Shown here in pieces: positions 1 through 7,656 of a stretch of 38,327 nucleotides of DNA; positions within the stretch are counted from its first letter, which is position 1; every line of letters starts with the position of its first letter. Both the position numbers and the translations under genes were made by a program. Origin of the DNA: Candidatus Eiseniibacteriota bacterium (GTDB taxonomy: Bacteria > Eisenbacteria > RBG-16-71-46); NCBI GenBank assembly GCA_016223045.1, contig JACRPT010000150.1, positions 1 through 38,327 of the forward strand. Reading direction: 5' to 3'. A model generated the notes under the pieces. That model had not been told where the DNA came from and did not search any database. It saw only the letters and a program-made list of their open reading frames with translations.

Positions 1-20
1 GATGCAGCCGTGGAACCATC

Positions 21-87
21 GTGAGACCTCCCTGTCTCCTGGCGTTGTTGATGCGACCCAAACCAAGAGATACAGGGCAGGTCTCAC
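21..87. repeat. Imperfect inverted repeat (long hairpin)
   Basis: The left arm (21-42, starting GTGAGACCT) pairs with the right arm (63-87, ending AGGTCTCAC) over about 20 base pairs, with a one-base and a two-base bulge and a loop of about 20 bases. It lies about 50 bases past the stop of the minus-strand propeller gene, so it could act as its transcription terminator, but no T-run follows on either strand. A repeat element or the end of a small mobile element is the alternative. Confidence 0.55.
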
Positions 88-135
88 GACTTTCAAGTCA
101 GCCTGGTCGGACTTCTCCGATTCATGCGAAATGAT

Positions 136-2280
136 TTAGTGAAGGAGGACGAGTCGGGTGGTCCGGGTCAACCCCTCCGCGTTCAGTCGCACGAAGTACA
201 CTCCGCTGGGCGCAAGTTGCCCATCGTCACCGCGGGCGTCCCAGCGCGCGGTAGTCCGGCCGGCCGGCAGCACTCCCCGCACCAGCGTTCGGACGCTCCG
301 ACCCTGGACATCCAGCACCGTCACGCTGGCATGTGCGGCGGTGGGCAAGTCCACCGCGACGTGCGCCCCGTTCACGACGGGCTGCCGCCCGAGCAGCAGC
401 AGGCGGGCTCCATCGTGACCCTCGCCAGTGCCGGGGTCGACGGCAGCGAGCGATGGGTATGCGAGCGTGAAGTCGGCGTAGTACGGCGCCGGCGGGTTCG
501 CGTCCCAGAGGATCTCGTTGATGTCGATGGCCCACGTGCTGTCGTCGTACGCTGCCAAGAACTCGTGCGTCGTCGCGTAGCCGCCGATCCTCGCCGGGAC
601 TGGCAGGTACTCCGTCGCGTGCCAGTAGTAGACGGTCGAGTCCCCGTCAAGGTACGTGAAGAGGTCGGTGGTCGGCAGCCAGGGCGCGGCCAGCGTGTCG
701 CTTGGCGAACCGAGCGTCCGTTGGAAGTGCATTTCCTGCGCCTGATTGGTGTTCGTCGTCAGGAACAGCCAACGCGACATCGTGCCTGACGTGACGTCGT
801 AGTGCTGGAGCAGGTTCGGCGATTCGACGATGTCGTTCGTGCTCCCGGTGTACTGCTGCTCCGTGCCATGCATCGGCCCGTAGTTCCGCCACGCCGAGAG
901 ATCGCCCGACGAGCGCGCCAAGCCGACCACCATCTTCGCCGTCTCATCCTTGTGAATGGTGACGTAGTACATCAGGTAGCGGCCGACGGAGTCCGAGTCG
1001 GCCATGACGAACGGATCGCGGAACTGCTGCCCCTCGTACACCGAGGTGTTCTTGTTCGCCCACGGCACCATGCCGCAGTGGAAGACCGCCGAGTCGCGGC
1101 GCGTCCAGGTCTTCAGGCTGTCGTGCGGCAACGTGGCGTCGGCAGTCGCCAGTCCGATCTGCTGGATCTGGCGCCCGAGTGGGTCGCGATGCACGCCCGT
1201 GTAGAACAGCTTGAACTGCAGGTCCTTCTGCACGATGGTCGGCGCCCAGATGTGGGCGTTGTCCCACTTGTCGCTGCGGATTGTGAGCACGCTGTCCATC
1301 GAGGTCCAGTGCTCGAGGTCGGTGGACCACGCGTGGCCGATGCACTTCTCGGTGGAATCCGCGCCGTAACCAGGCGTGCTGAGGATCACCCGGTTGCTGA
1401 CGATGTAGAAGACGTGGAAGATGCCGAGTTGCTGCTGGTAGTAGAAGGCGAAGTCCTTCGGCTGGACGATGCCGTATGCGGGCACGAACTTGGCGGAGGA
1501 CCCCACGGGCGCCATCGGTTCCGTCGGTGCCTCCGTTTCCGCGCTCACCGCCGTCGTGGCGAGCCCCTCGGAGGACCCGGCGACATCGAGATTGCAGTCG
1601 GGGACCGGGATACCGAGGTAGCCGGTCGCGACCGCGCGATTCGCGCTGCGCTGGGTAATGGTCAGCGGCATGCGCCACGACGTGTCCGGTGCCGACAGGG
1701 CCATCGCGCTGGCATCGGCGAGCCCTGTCCCGATGGCCGTCACGGAGAGATCGCCGCCTGAGTGGGTGAACGAAGCACTGAGGAGGGCTGGCGCGAAGTC
1801 CCCGCTGACCCCTCCGTTGAACGTCACCTCGTTCGATTCGAGGACCGACGAGGAGTCCGCCGGGTCGAGCGCCACCACCTTGCACTTGCCCCGGCCCCAC
1901 GCCGGCAAGTCGAGCTGGTAGCTGGCCTGCTCTGCCGCGCTGCTCCCGCCCGAGCAGAAGCGCGCCGTCACTCGGTGCGCAGTGCTGTCCTCGGGCGTCA
2001 CCGGCCCCTCCACGCCGTACACCTGCGCCGTGTCCCCCGCGCAGACCGCCAGCGAATCCAGCGCCACGACCTCCACCTCAGTGCTATCGCCCACCCACAT
2101 GAGCCGCCATTCCGGCGGCAGCGTCACCTCCGCCGAGTCGGCCCGCAGCACAAGTATCGCACGGGTCGCCTCGGTGAAGGTCAGCGTATCGGCGCCCGAA
2201 CTCCAGTGGAGCTGGAGCGCGTGCGAAACTCCGGGGACAAGCAGCAGGGCGATGACGAGCAGCCAGCGAGCGCGGCGCAT
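136..2280 (-). CDS. Secreted GH43/GH32-clan beta-propeller protein with C-terminal sorting domain
   Basis: Predicted exported protein of 714 residues. A signal peptide spans residues 1-21 (Arg-rich start, hydrophobic core, cut near SHA). Residues about 22-250 look like Ig-type beta domains. Residues about 265-620 resemble the five-bladed propeller of the GH32/43/62/68 clan: an 'IWAPTIV' segment near 344-350, an 'FRDPFV' motif at 420-425 (the RDP Asp stabilises the transition state in this clan) and 'VESPNL' at 485-490, where the acid/base Glu would sit. Residues about 633-714 are a FlgD/Por-secretion-like tail with 'LDVQGR' and 'SGVYFVRL', implying export and surface attachment or release. 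The start has a strong AGGAGG site 8 bases upstream. Substrate is unknown; family assignment rests on motifs only, and it may be a non-catalytic propeller. Confidence 0.75.
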   Translation of the reverse strand: MRRARWLLVIALLLVPGVSHALQLHWSSGADTLTFTEATRAILVLRADSAEVTLPPEWRLMWVGDSTEVEVVALDSLAVCAGDTAQVYGVEGPVTPEDSTAHRVTARFCSGGSSAAEQASYQLDLPAWGRGKCKVVALDPADSSSVLESNEVTFNGGVSGDFAPALLSASFTHSGGDLSVTAIGTGLADASAMALSAPDTSWRMPLTITQRSANRAVATGYLGIPVPDCNLDVAGSSEGLATTAVSAETEAPTEPMAPVGSSAKFVPAYGIVQPKDFAFYYQQQLGIFHVFYIVSNRVILSTPGYGADSTEKCIGHAWSTDLEHWTSMDSVLTIRSDKWDNAHIWAPTIVQKDLQFKLFYTGVHRDPLGRQIQQIGLATADATLPHDSLKTWTRRDSAVFHCGMVPWANKNTSVYEGQQFRDPFVMADSDSVGRYLMYYVTIHKDETAKMVVGLARSSGDLSAWRNYGPMHGTEQQYTGSTNDIVESPNLLQHYDVTSGTMSRWLFLTTNTNQAQEMHFQRTLGSPSDTLAAPWLPTTDLFTYLDGDSTVYYWHATEYLPVPARIGGYATTHEFLAAYDDSTWAIDINEILWDANPPAPYYADFTLAYPSLAAVDPGTGEGHDGARLLLLGRQPVVNGAHVAVDLPTAAHASVTVLDVQGRSVRTLVRGVLPAGRTTARWDARGDDGQLAPSGVYFVRLNAEGLTRTTRLVLLH

Positions 2281-2406
2281 CGGCGGCCTCCTCTCGAACC
2301 TGGGCGCGGAGTCGGTTCGCGCCAGTGACTGGCAGGGGCCTGCGGCGGCTTCGAGAGGTGGCGACCACGCTGCGGCCGAGGGGGAGCCTCTGCCCGAAAG
2401 GTGTGA

Positions 2407-2422
2407 TCCGGCTGACGCCGGA
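2407..2422. repeat. Short perfect hairpin
   Basis: TCCGGC-TGAC-GCCGGA forms a perfect 6-bp stem with a 4-base loop. It lies downstream of the HTH gene stop and upstream of the propeller gene, both on the minus strand. It could end the HTH transcript, although no T-run follows. Confidence 0.3.
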
Positions 2423-2449
2423 CCTGCTTCCGGCGCAAGTAGATACCCA

Positions 2450-2460
2450 GGGGGGGGGGG
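2450..2460. repeat. Homopolymer of 11 G
   Basis: An uninterrupted run of 11 G in the 243-base gap between the start of the propeller gene and the end of the HTH gene. It is about 170 bases upstream of the propeller gene start. Such tracts slip during replication and can phase-vary promoters; they also cause sequencing errors. Confidence 0.8.
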
Positions 2461-2523
2461 TAGGAAGCAAGCGAAATCTGACGCGCGGGGACCGGGCCCT
2501 TGGCTGTCTCCGAGCCAAGCCCG

Positions 2524-2946
2524 TCAGACGGGTCCAAGGACCCTGGCCAGGCGGCCCAAGGTCCTGCGGCTCGGCCGGTGCCGCCCCGTCTCGACGGTCT
2601 GGACGGTCCGGACATCGAGTCCCGCCCGGGCAGCCAGCTCGGTTTGGGTCAGCCCGAGGCGGCGACGGATTGCGTTGAGGCGACTGGGCAGCCCATCCCC
2701 GACCGGCCGGGGGTCGTAGCCCAGGAAGCGGACGATCGCCCCGTAGTGCCGCGCCAGGGGCTTCGCCTGGCCCCGCTCCCAGGTCGCCAGCGTCTCCAAC
2801 CGGACCCCGAGCCGGGCAGCGAGGTCGCGTTGCCTGAGGCCCAGGTCGAGCCGGCGACGCCGTACGTGGTCGCCGATGGTCCAGACCTCCCGCGGGTAAC
2901 CCCTTGGCAGAGCACGAGGTCTGGGACCACGCAGCCGAAGTGGCAG
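2524..2946 (-). pseudogene. Double XRE-type HTH regulator with damaged 5' end
   Basis: The reading frame encodes two helix-turn-helix domains in a layout I recognise from a common bacterial family: 'TIGDHVRRRRLDLGLRQ' opening the first, then 'WERG', 'RFLGYDP', and a second HTH with 'LGLTQTELAARAGL'. The first domain is fully readable upstream of the only standard start (TTG at 2799), so a start there would cut it off. The frame stays open to about 3010, but no ATG, GTG or TTG lies upstream of 2799; a CTG at 2946 is the only near-standard choice. The family's usual N-terminus (MPFCHF-like) appears in the neighbouring frame from a TTG at 2954. A frameshift near the start codon, a CTG start or a sequencing error would each explain this. 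DNA-binding role is inferred; target unknown. Confidence 0.6.
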
Positions 2947-3068
2947 AAAGGCAACGCAACGGTGAGGATGCGTCGCCCATCGTGATCCGCACGGGCGACT
3001 CCTTGTGCTTCACGCGCACCGACCCTGTTGCTTGTCTCTGCTACCGCACCACCGGCTCCTTGCCCCGC

Positions 3069-4127
3069 TCACCGGCTGCCCGAGTCGGCTTTCGCCGCGA
3101 TCATCTCCCGCTTCTCCCCCTCCTCCAGGAACGCGATCGCGACCGCGTTCCTCTGCGCCTGGCGGATCCGCTCCGGCGTGAGCCCCGCCGCGGGCGCCGC
3201 CACCTCGTACTCGTGCGCCAGGTTGATGCCGCTGATGCCGGGGTCGTCGGTGTTGATGGTGGCGAGGAGTCCCTGCTCGAGCCAGCGCTTGAGCGGGTGG
3301 CTCGCGTAGTCGCGCACTGTGCTGGTCTGCACGTTGCTCGTGAGGTTGGCCTCGATGCCAATCCCGTGCTCGGCCATGTAGTCGAGCAGCGCGGGGTCCT
3401 CGCTGGCGCGCACCGCGTGCCCGATGCGCGTGGCGCCGAGGTCGCGGATGGCCGACCACACGTTCTGCGGCCCGGCCGCCTCGCCGGCGTGCACGGTCAC
3501 GCGCCAGCCGGCGGCGCGCGCCCTGCGGAAGTGCCCGGTGAACAGCGCGCACGGGAAGTGCTCCTCGTCGCCCGCCAGATCGAGCGCCACAATGCGCTCG
3601 CGGCGCCGCAGCAGCGCTTCCAGCTCGCGCGCCGCGACCGCCGGGCCGTAGGTGCGGCTGAGGATGCCGATGACGTTGACGCGCAGCCCGAAGTCGCGCG
3701 CGCCGGCCTCGACGCCGTCCAGCACCGCGTCCACCACGGCCGCGGGGTCCAGCCGGTGCGGCTCGGCCATGAACCACGGGCTGAAGCGCAGCTCGACGTA
3801 GTCGAGCCGTTCGCGCTTCGCATCCTCGACGTTCTCGTGCGCGATGCGGCGCACGGCGTCTTCGTCCACCATCACGCCGGTCGCCCACTTGAACTTCGCG
3901 ATGAACGCCATCACGCCGGGCTGCGGCTCCGTCACCTGCGCGTGCGGACGCAGTCCCTCGACGTCCCGCGCCGGGAGCGGGATGCCGTGCCTGCGACCGA
4001 GGTCGAGGATGGTCTCGAGGCGCACGCTGCCGTCGAGATGGCGGTGCAGGTCGGCGAGCGGGAGGCTGCGATCAATCATGCCGTGGGAGCCTGCGACGAG
4101 GGCGGCCGCTGTACGAAGCTGAGGCAT
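3069..4127 (-). CDS. add: Adenosine deaminase
   Basis: Cytosolic zinc enzyme that converts adenosine (and usually deoxyadenosine) to inosine in purine salvage. The metal and catalytic residues of the amidohydrolase fold are all visible: 'DLHRHLDGS' (H28, H30), 'HAGEA' (H213 ligand, E216 proton donor), 'IGHAVR' (H237) and 'NTDDP' (D294, D295). Length (352 residues) is normal. The start at 4127 gives a 16-residue extension before the conserved core; ATG at 4079 (MIDRSLPL) is an equally plausible start because the family normally begins just before the HxH strand. It follows the zinc-ribbon gene by 51 bases on the same strand and may be the last gene of a long minus-strand operon. Some members act on other adenine compounds, so substrate is inferred. 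Confidence 0.9.
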   Translation of the reverse strand: MPQLRTAAALVAGSHGMIDRSLPLADLHRHLDGSVRLETILDLGRRHGIPLPARDVEGLRPHAQVTEPQPGVMAFIAKFKWATGVMVDEDAVRRIAHENVEDAKRERLDYVELRFSPWFMAEPHRLDPAAVVDAVLDGVEAGARDFGLRVNVIGILSRTYGPAVAARELEALLRRRERIVALDLAGDEEHFPCALFTGHFRRARAAGWRVTVHAGEAAGPQNVWSAIRDLGATRIGHAVRASEDPALLDYMAEHGIGIEANLTSNVQTSTVRDYASHPLKRWLEQGLLATINTDDPGISGINLAHEYEVAAPAAGLTPERIRQAQRNAVAIAFLEEGEKREMIAAKADSGSR

Positions 4128-4178
4128 ACGTCGGCGCGGAGTTCCCCGCGGCGAGGCCCGCTCGGGCGCGGCATCGGT

Positions 4179-4541
4179 TCAGGCCTCGTCGTCCTCCACC
4201 GGCTCGTCGGGTCCGGTGAAGAGCAGGTCCTTCGCCGCCAGCAACTCTCGCGCGGACTCGGCGTCCTGCGGCCGCACCTGGACCTGCACGCCGAGGCGCC
4301 CCACGGGCAGCGTCTCCTCGGCCACCTCGCCCTGGACGTAGCAGGGGATCCCCTCGGCCTCGAGCAGTGACCTCACGACCTTGAGCTGCGACTCTTCGTC
4401 GGTCGTGAGGACGGTGATGAGGTCCACCCACTCGGCCTCGTCGTGCGCGGGCGTGGGTCGCTTCTCGACCAGCGCCACGCGGCAGTCCGCGCAGGACTCG
4501 ATGCCTTCGTGGTACTCCGCGCCGCATCGAGGACAGTACAT
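4179..4541 (-). CDS. Zinc-ribbon DUF2007 protein
   Basis: Small cytosolic protein of 120 residues. The N-terminus holds a zinc ribbon (C3-x2-C6 and C17-x2-C20). The rest matches the DUF2007 pattern, a small alpha/beta domain annotated as a putative signal-transducing protein: 'LKVVRSLLEAEGIPCYV' followed by 'VQVRPQDAESARELL'. The C-terminus is acidic. The start was set at ATG 4541, because GGAGAGGAG lies just upstream and the ribbon begins there; longer readings of this frame run into the leuD region and have no support. It sits 104 bases after the LeuD-type gene on the same strand. Its actual function is not known. Confidence 0.85.
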   Translation of the reverse strand: MYCPRCGAEYHEGIESCADCRVALVEKRPTPAHDEAEWVDLITVLTTDEESQLKVVRSLLEAEGIPCYVQGEVAEETLPVGRLGVQVQVRPQDAESARELLAAKDLLFTGPDEPVEDDEA

Positions 4542-4645
4542 GGGGTCTCCTCTCCGGTCGCGCGCCGGCGTGCCCGCCGCGACTTTGCGCGTCGAGGCCG
4601 AACGGGGCGCTCGGCGGGAACCGGGCGCCCCTCCGTCGCGCCGCT

Positions 4646-5152
4646 CTACTTCGCCGCCTCCCGCTCCATCAGCAACCGCCGCGTGTAGGGGATCAGACCG
4701 CCCGCATCCATGATGGCCTGCCGCGCCTTCGGCAGCGGCACGATCGGGAACCTCTTCCCCGAGGCGCGGTTCACGATCGCGCCCTCCGCGATCTCCAACT
4801 CGTCGCCCTCCGCGGCTTCGATGGTCGGGCAGATGACCATGGCGAGCCCGAGGTTGATGGCGTTCTGCAGGAAGATGCGCGCGAAGTCGCGCGCCACCAC
4901 GGTGAGCGCGTGCCCCTTGATGCACGAGGCCGCCTGCTCGCGCGAGGAGCCGCAGCCGAAGTTCTTCCCGGCCACGATGAAGCTCCCGGCCGCGATCTCC
5001 TTCGCCTTGAGCTTCCTGTTGAACTGCGCGTCGTCGGCGAAGGCGAACTGCGGCGTCTCGGTGGGGAGCACGGTCGCCATGAAGCGGCCCGGGTAGATGA
5101 TGTCGGTCGAGATGTCGTCGCCGACCTTGAGCACGACCTTGCCGCTGGCCAT
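4646..5152 (-). CDS. leuD: LeuD-type hydro-lyase small subunit
   Basis: Small (swivel-domain) subunit of a 3-isopropylmalate dehydratase/homoaconitase-type enzyme, 168 residues. Visible family motifs are 'DDISTDIIYPGR' near 12-23 and 'GKNFGCGSSREQA', the substrate-binding Arg loop. It pairs with the upstream LeuC-type subunit, whose TGA stop shares one base with this ATG (TGATG), implying translational coupling. The loop after the conserved GR, which from memory reads YLRT in isopropylmalate enzymes and YLVY in homoaconitase, reads FMAT here (residues 24-27). This leaves the substrate open: citrate/isocitrate, citramalate/methylmalate and isopropylmalate are all possible. No LeuA or LeuB gene is in the window apart from the related dehydrogenase at 8637-9758. 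Confidence 0.88.
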   Translation of the reverse strand: MASGKVVLKVGDDISTDIIYPGRFMATVLPTETPQFAFADDAQFNRKLKAKEIAAGSFIVAGKNFGCGSSREQAASCIKGHALTVVARDFARIFLQNAINLGLAMVICPTIEAAEGDELEIAEGAIVNRASGKRFPIVPLPKARQAIMDAGGLIPYTRRLLMEREAAK

Positions 5153-6441
5153 CACTTCACCCCCCTCGGGTCGGAGATCACGCCGGTGATCGCGCTGGCG
5201 GCGGCGACCGCCGACGAGCACAGGTAGACCTCGGCGGTGGGGTTGCCCATCCGCCCCTTGAAGTTCCGGTTGGTGGTCGCGAGCGCGGTCTCGCCGTCGC
5301 CGAGCGCTCCCTGGTGGATGCCCAGGCACGGGCCGCAGCCGGGATTGCACACCACCGCGCCGGCGTCCACCAGATCGCTCAGGTAGCCGAGCCGCATCGC
5401 GTCGGAGTAGATGCGCCACGACGCGGGGAACACCAGCATGCGCGTGCCTTCCGCGACGCGCCGGCCCTTGAGGATGCGCGCCGCCACCTCCAGATCGTCG
5501 AGCCGCCCGTTGGTGCACGAGCCCACCACGATCTGGTGGACCTTCTTCCCCGCCACCGCGCCCAGCGGCTTCACGTTGTCCACGGTGTGCGGGCAGGCGA
5601 TCTGCGGCTCCAGCTTCGCGGCGTCGAGGTCCACGACCCGGTCGTAGATGGCGTCGGCGTCGGAGGCGGGCAGATCGACCGGGTCCTTGACGCCGGCGAC
5701 CTCGCGCAGGTAGCGCAGCGTCTCGCGGTCCGGTGGCACGATACCCGCGGTGGCCCCGGCCTCGACCGACATGTTGCAGAGCGTGAGCCGGCCCGAGGTG
5801 CACATGCCGCGGATCGCCTCGCCGTGGAACTCGATCACCTTGTAGTTGGCGCCCTCGGCGGTCAAGAGGCCGATCAGGTGCAGGATCAGGTCCTTGGGAT
5901 AGACGTGCGGCGGGAACTCGCCGTCCACGTTGACGCGGATGGTGCCGGGGACCTCGACGTTCAGGATGTTGCCGAGCGTCCACACCGAGGCCATCTCGGT
6001 GGCGCCGATGCCGAAGGCGAACGCGCCGAGCGCGCCGTGCGTGGTGGTGTGACTGTCGGTGCCGACCACCACCGCACCCGGCCGCACGTAGCCGTTCTCG
6101 GGCAGGATCTGGTGGCAGATGCCGCCGACGTCGCCGCGGATGTCGTGGAACTTGCCGATGCCCTGGCTGGCGATGAACTCGCGCACCTTCTTCTGGTTGC
6201 TCGCGGTCTTGGACGACTCCGCCGGCACGCGGTGATCGAAGATGATGGCGATCCTGTCCGGGTCCCAGACCCGCGCCTCCTTGCCGGTCCCCTGGAAGAT
6301 CTCCTGGAACTGGTTCAGGACCAGCGCGGCGTTCTCGTGCGACATCGCCAGGTCCACGCGCGGCTCGACGACGTCGCCCACCTGGACCGCGGTCTTGCCG
6401 CTCGCCCGCGCCAGGATCTTCTGCACGATGGTCATGCCCAT
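5152..6441 (-). CDS. leuC: LeuC-type hydro-lyase large subunit (4Fe-4S)
   Basis: Large subunit (429 residues) of a dehydratase of the aconitase superfamily, of the short 'type II LeuC/homoaconitase' form. The three iron-sulfur cysteines are in place: C309 in 'GSCTNGR' and C369/C372 in 'CNPGCGPCLG'. 'GTDSHTTTHGALG' is the usual substrate-loop signature. It would move a hydroxyl group between neighbouring carbons of a 2- or 3-hydroxy di- or tricarboxylate. A GGAGAG site precedes the ATG, which lies 15 bases after the CoA-transferase stop. Its position between a CoA-transferase and an LeuD-type partner, with no isopropylmalate synthase, argues against assuming leucine synthesis. Annotation as aconitase/homoaconitase-like or methylmalate-type isomerase is equally defensible. 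Confidence 0.88.
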   Translation of the reverse strand: MGMTIVQKILARASGKTAVQVGDVVEPRVDLAMSHENAALVLNQFQEIFQGTGKEARVWDPDRIAIIFDHRVPAESSKTASNQKKVREFIASQGIGKFHDIRGDVGGICHQILPENGYVRPGAVVVGTDSHTTTHGALGAFAFGIGATEMASVWTLGNILNVEVPGTIRVNVDGEFPPHVYPKDLILHLIGLLTAEGANYKVIEFHGEAIRGMCTSGRLTLCNMSVEAGATAGIVPPDRETLRYLREVAGVKDPVDLPASDADAIYDRVVDLDAAKLEPQIACPHTVDNVKPLGAVAGKKVHQIVVGSCTNGRLDDLEVAARILKGRRVAEGTRMLVFPASWRIYSDAMRLGYLSDLVDAGAVVCNPGCGPCLGIHQGALGDGETALATTNRNFKGRMGNPTAEVYLCSSAVAAASAITGVISDPRGVK

Positions 6442-6456
6442 GGTTCTCTCCTCAGG

Positions 6457-7656
6457 TCACACCACGCCCTTCGCCTTGAGCGCGACCACCTCATCGCGCC
6501 CGATGCCGATCCCCGCGAGCACCTCCTCGGTGTGCGCCGAGAGGCGCGGCGGCGGCGCGGTGATCGCTCCCGGGGTCTTCTCGAACAGCGCGGTGAGCCC
6601 GAACAGCGGCAGCGCGCCGATGCCCTCGACCGGCACCTCCTCGAGCGTCGCGCGGTGCCGGATCTGCCGCTGCCTGAGCGCGTCCTCCAGGGAGAGGATC
6701 GCGCCACTCGGCACGTCCTTCGCGTTCAGCAGCTCCACCCACTCGGCGGTGGAGCGCCCCGTCAGCTTCGCCTCGATGAGCGGCGTCAGCTCCTTGCGGT
6801 TCTGCTTGCGGATGTCGCGCTTCTGGAAGCGCGGGTCGGTCTTCAGCTCGGGCACGCCGACCACGTCGCACAGCGACTCCCACTGCTCCTGCTTGTTGGC
6901 CGCGATGTTGATGTAGCCGTCCTTCGTCCGGAACGTGCCCGAGGGCGCGGCGGTGAAATTGTCGTTGCCCATCAGCACCGGCTGCTGGTGGCCGATGAGC
7001 AGGTTCGCCGCCACCCACCCCATCAGCGGCATGATGGAATCGAGCAGCGCGACGTCTATGAACTGCCCCTCGCCGGTGCGCTCGCGGTGGTAGAGCGCCG
7101 CCATGATGGCGAAGGCCGCGTTCAGGCCGCCGACCGTGTCGCACACCGGGAAGCCGGCCCGCAGCGGGTTCAGCCGCTCGTCGCCGTTCACCGCCATCAC
7201 TCCGCTCAGGCCCTGGATGATCTGGTCGTAGGCGGGCTTCAGCGCGTCCGGGCCGGTGTGCCCGAAGCCCGAGATCGCGCAGTAGACGAGCCGCGGGTTG
7301 ATCCCCTTGAGCGCGTCGTAGCCGAGGCCCAGGCGGTCCATCACGTCGGGACGGAAGTTCTCGACCAGCACGTCCGCGGTCTTCGCGAGCTTCCGGAAGA
7401 TCTCCTTGCCCTCGGGGCTCTTGGTGTTGAGCGTCAGCGACTTCTTGTTCGAGTTCTGCGCCAGGAAGCTGGTGCCCATCAACTGCTCGTTCAGCCCGGG
7501 CAGGATGCCGAGCTTGCGCGCGAGGTCGCCGTCCTTCGGGTTCTCGACCTTGATGACCTCGGCGCCGAGCAGCGCGAGATGCAGCGTGGCGAACGGCCCC
7601 GCCAGCACGTTGGTGAGGTCCAAGACGCGGACGCCTTCGAGGATCGGTCTGCTCAT
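6457..7656 (-). CDS. Class III (CaiB/BaiF-type) CoA-transferase
   Basis: Cytosolic enzyme of 399 residues that swaps coenzyme A between carboxylic acids through an enzyme-bound Asp. The N-terminus 'LEGVRVLDLTNVLAGPFAT', 'LGAEVIKVE' and 'NKKSLTLN' are hallmarks of the family. 'DVALLDS' places the catalytic Asp near residue 206. The start is ATG 7656, which overlaps the stop of the lyase gene by four bases (ATGA), so the two are translationally coupled. Tight coupling to an HMG-CoA-lyase-type enzyme suggests that it makes, or unloads, the acyl-CoA used by that lyase. Candidates are citrate, citramalate, hydroxymethylglutarate or itaconate-type acids with succinyl-CoA or acetyl-CoA as partner; the sequence does not decide between them. 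Confidence 0.9.
   Translation of the reverse strand: MSRPILEGVRVLDLTNVLAGPFATLHLALLGAEVIKVENPKDGDLARKLGILPGLNEQLMGTSFLAQNSNKKSLTLNTKSPEGKEIFRKLAKTADVLVENFRPDVMDRLGLGYDALKGINPRLVYCAISGFGHTGPDALKPAYDQIIQGLSGVMAVNGDERLNPLRAGFPVCDTVGGLNAAFAIMAALYHRERTGEGQFIDVALLDSIMPLMGWVAANLLIGHQQPVLMGNDNFTAAPSGTFRTKDGYINIAANKQEQWESLCDVVGVPELKTDPRFQKRDIRKQNRKELTPLIEAKLTGRSTAEWVELLNAKDVPSGAILSLEDALRQRQIRHRATLEEVPVEGIGALPLFGLTALFEKTPGAITAPPPRLSAHTEEVLAGIGIGRDEVVALKAKGVV

Noticed and set aside
4179-4925. 248-residue form of the zinc-ribbon protein
   Set aside because: The extra N-terminal part overlaps the leuD gene in another frame and has no ribosome binding site. The ribbon begins at ATG 4541 after a strong site.
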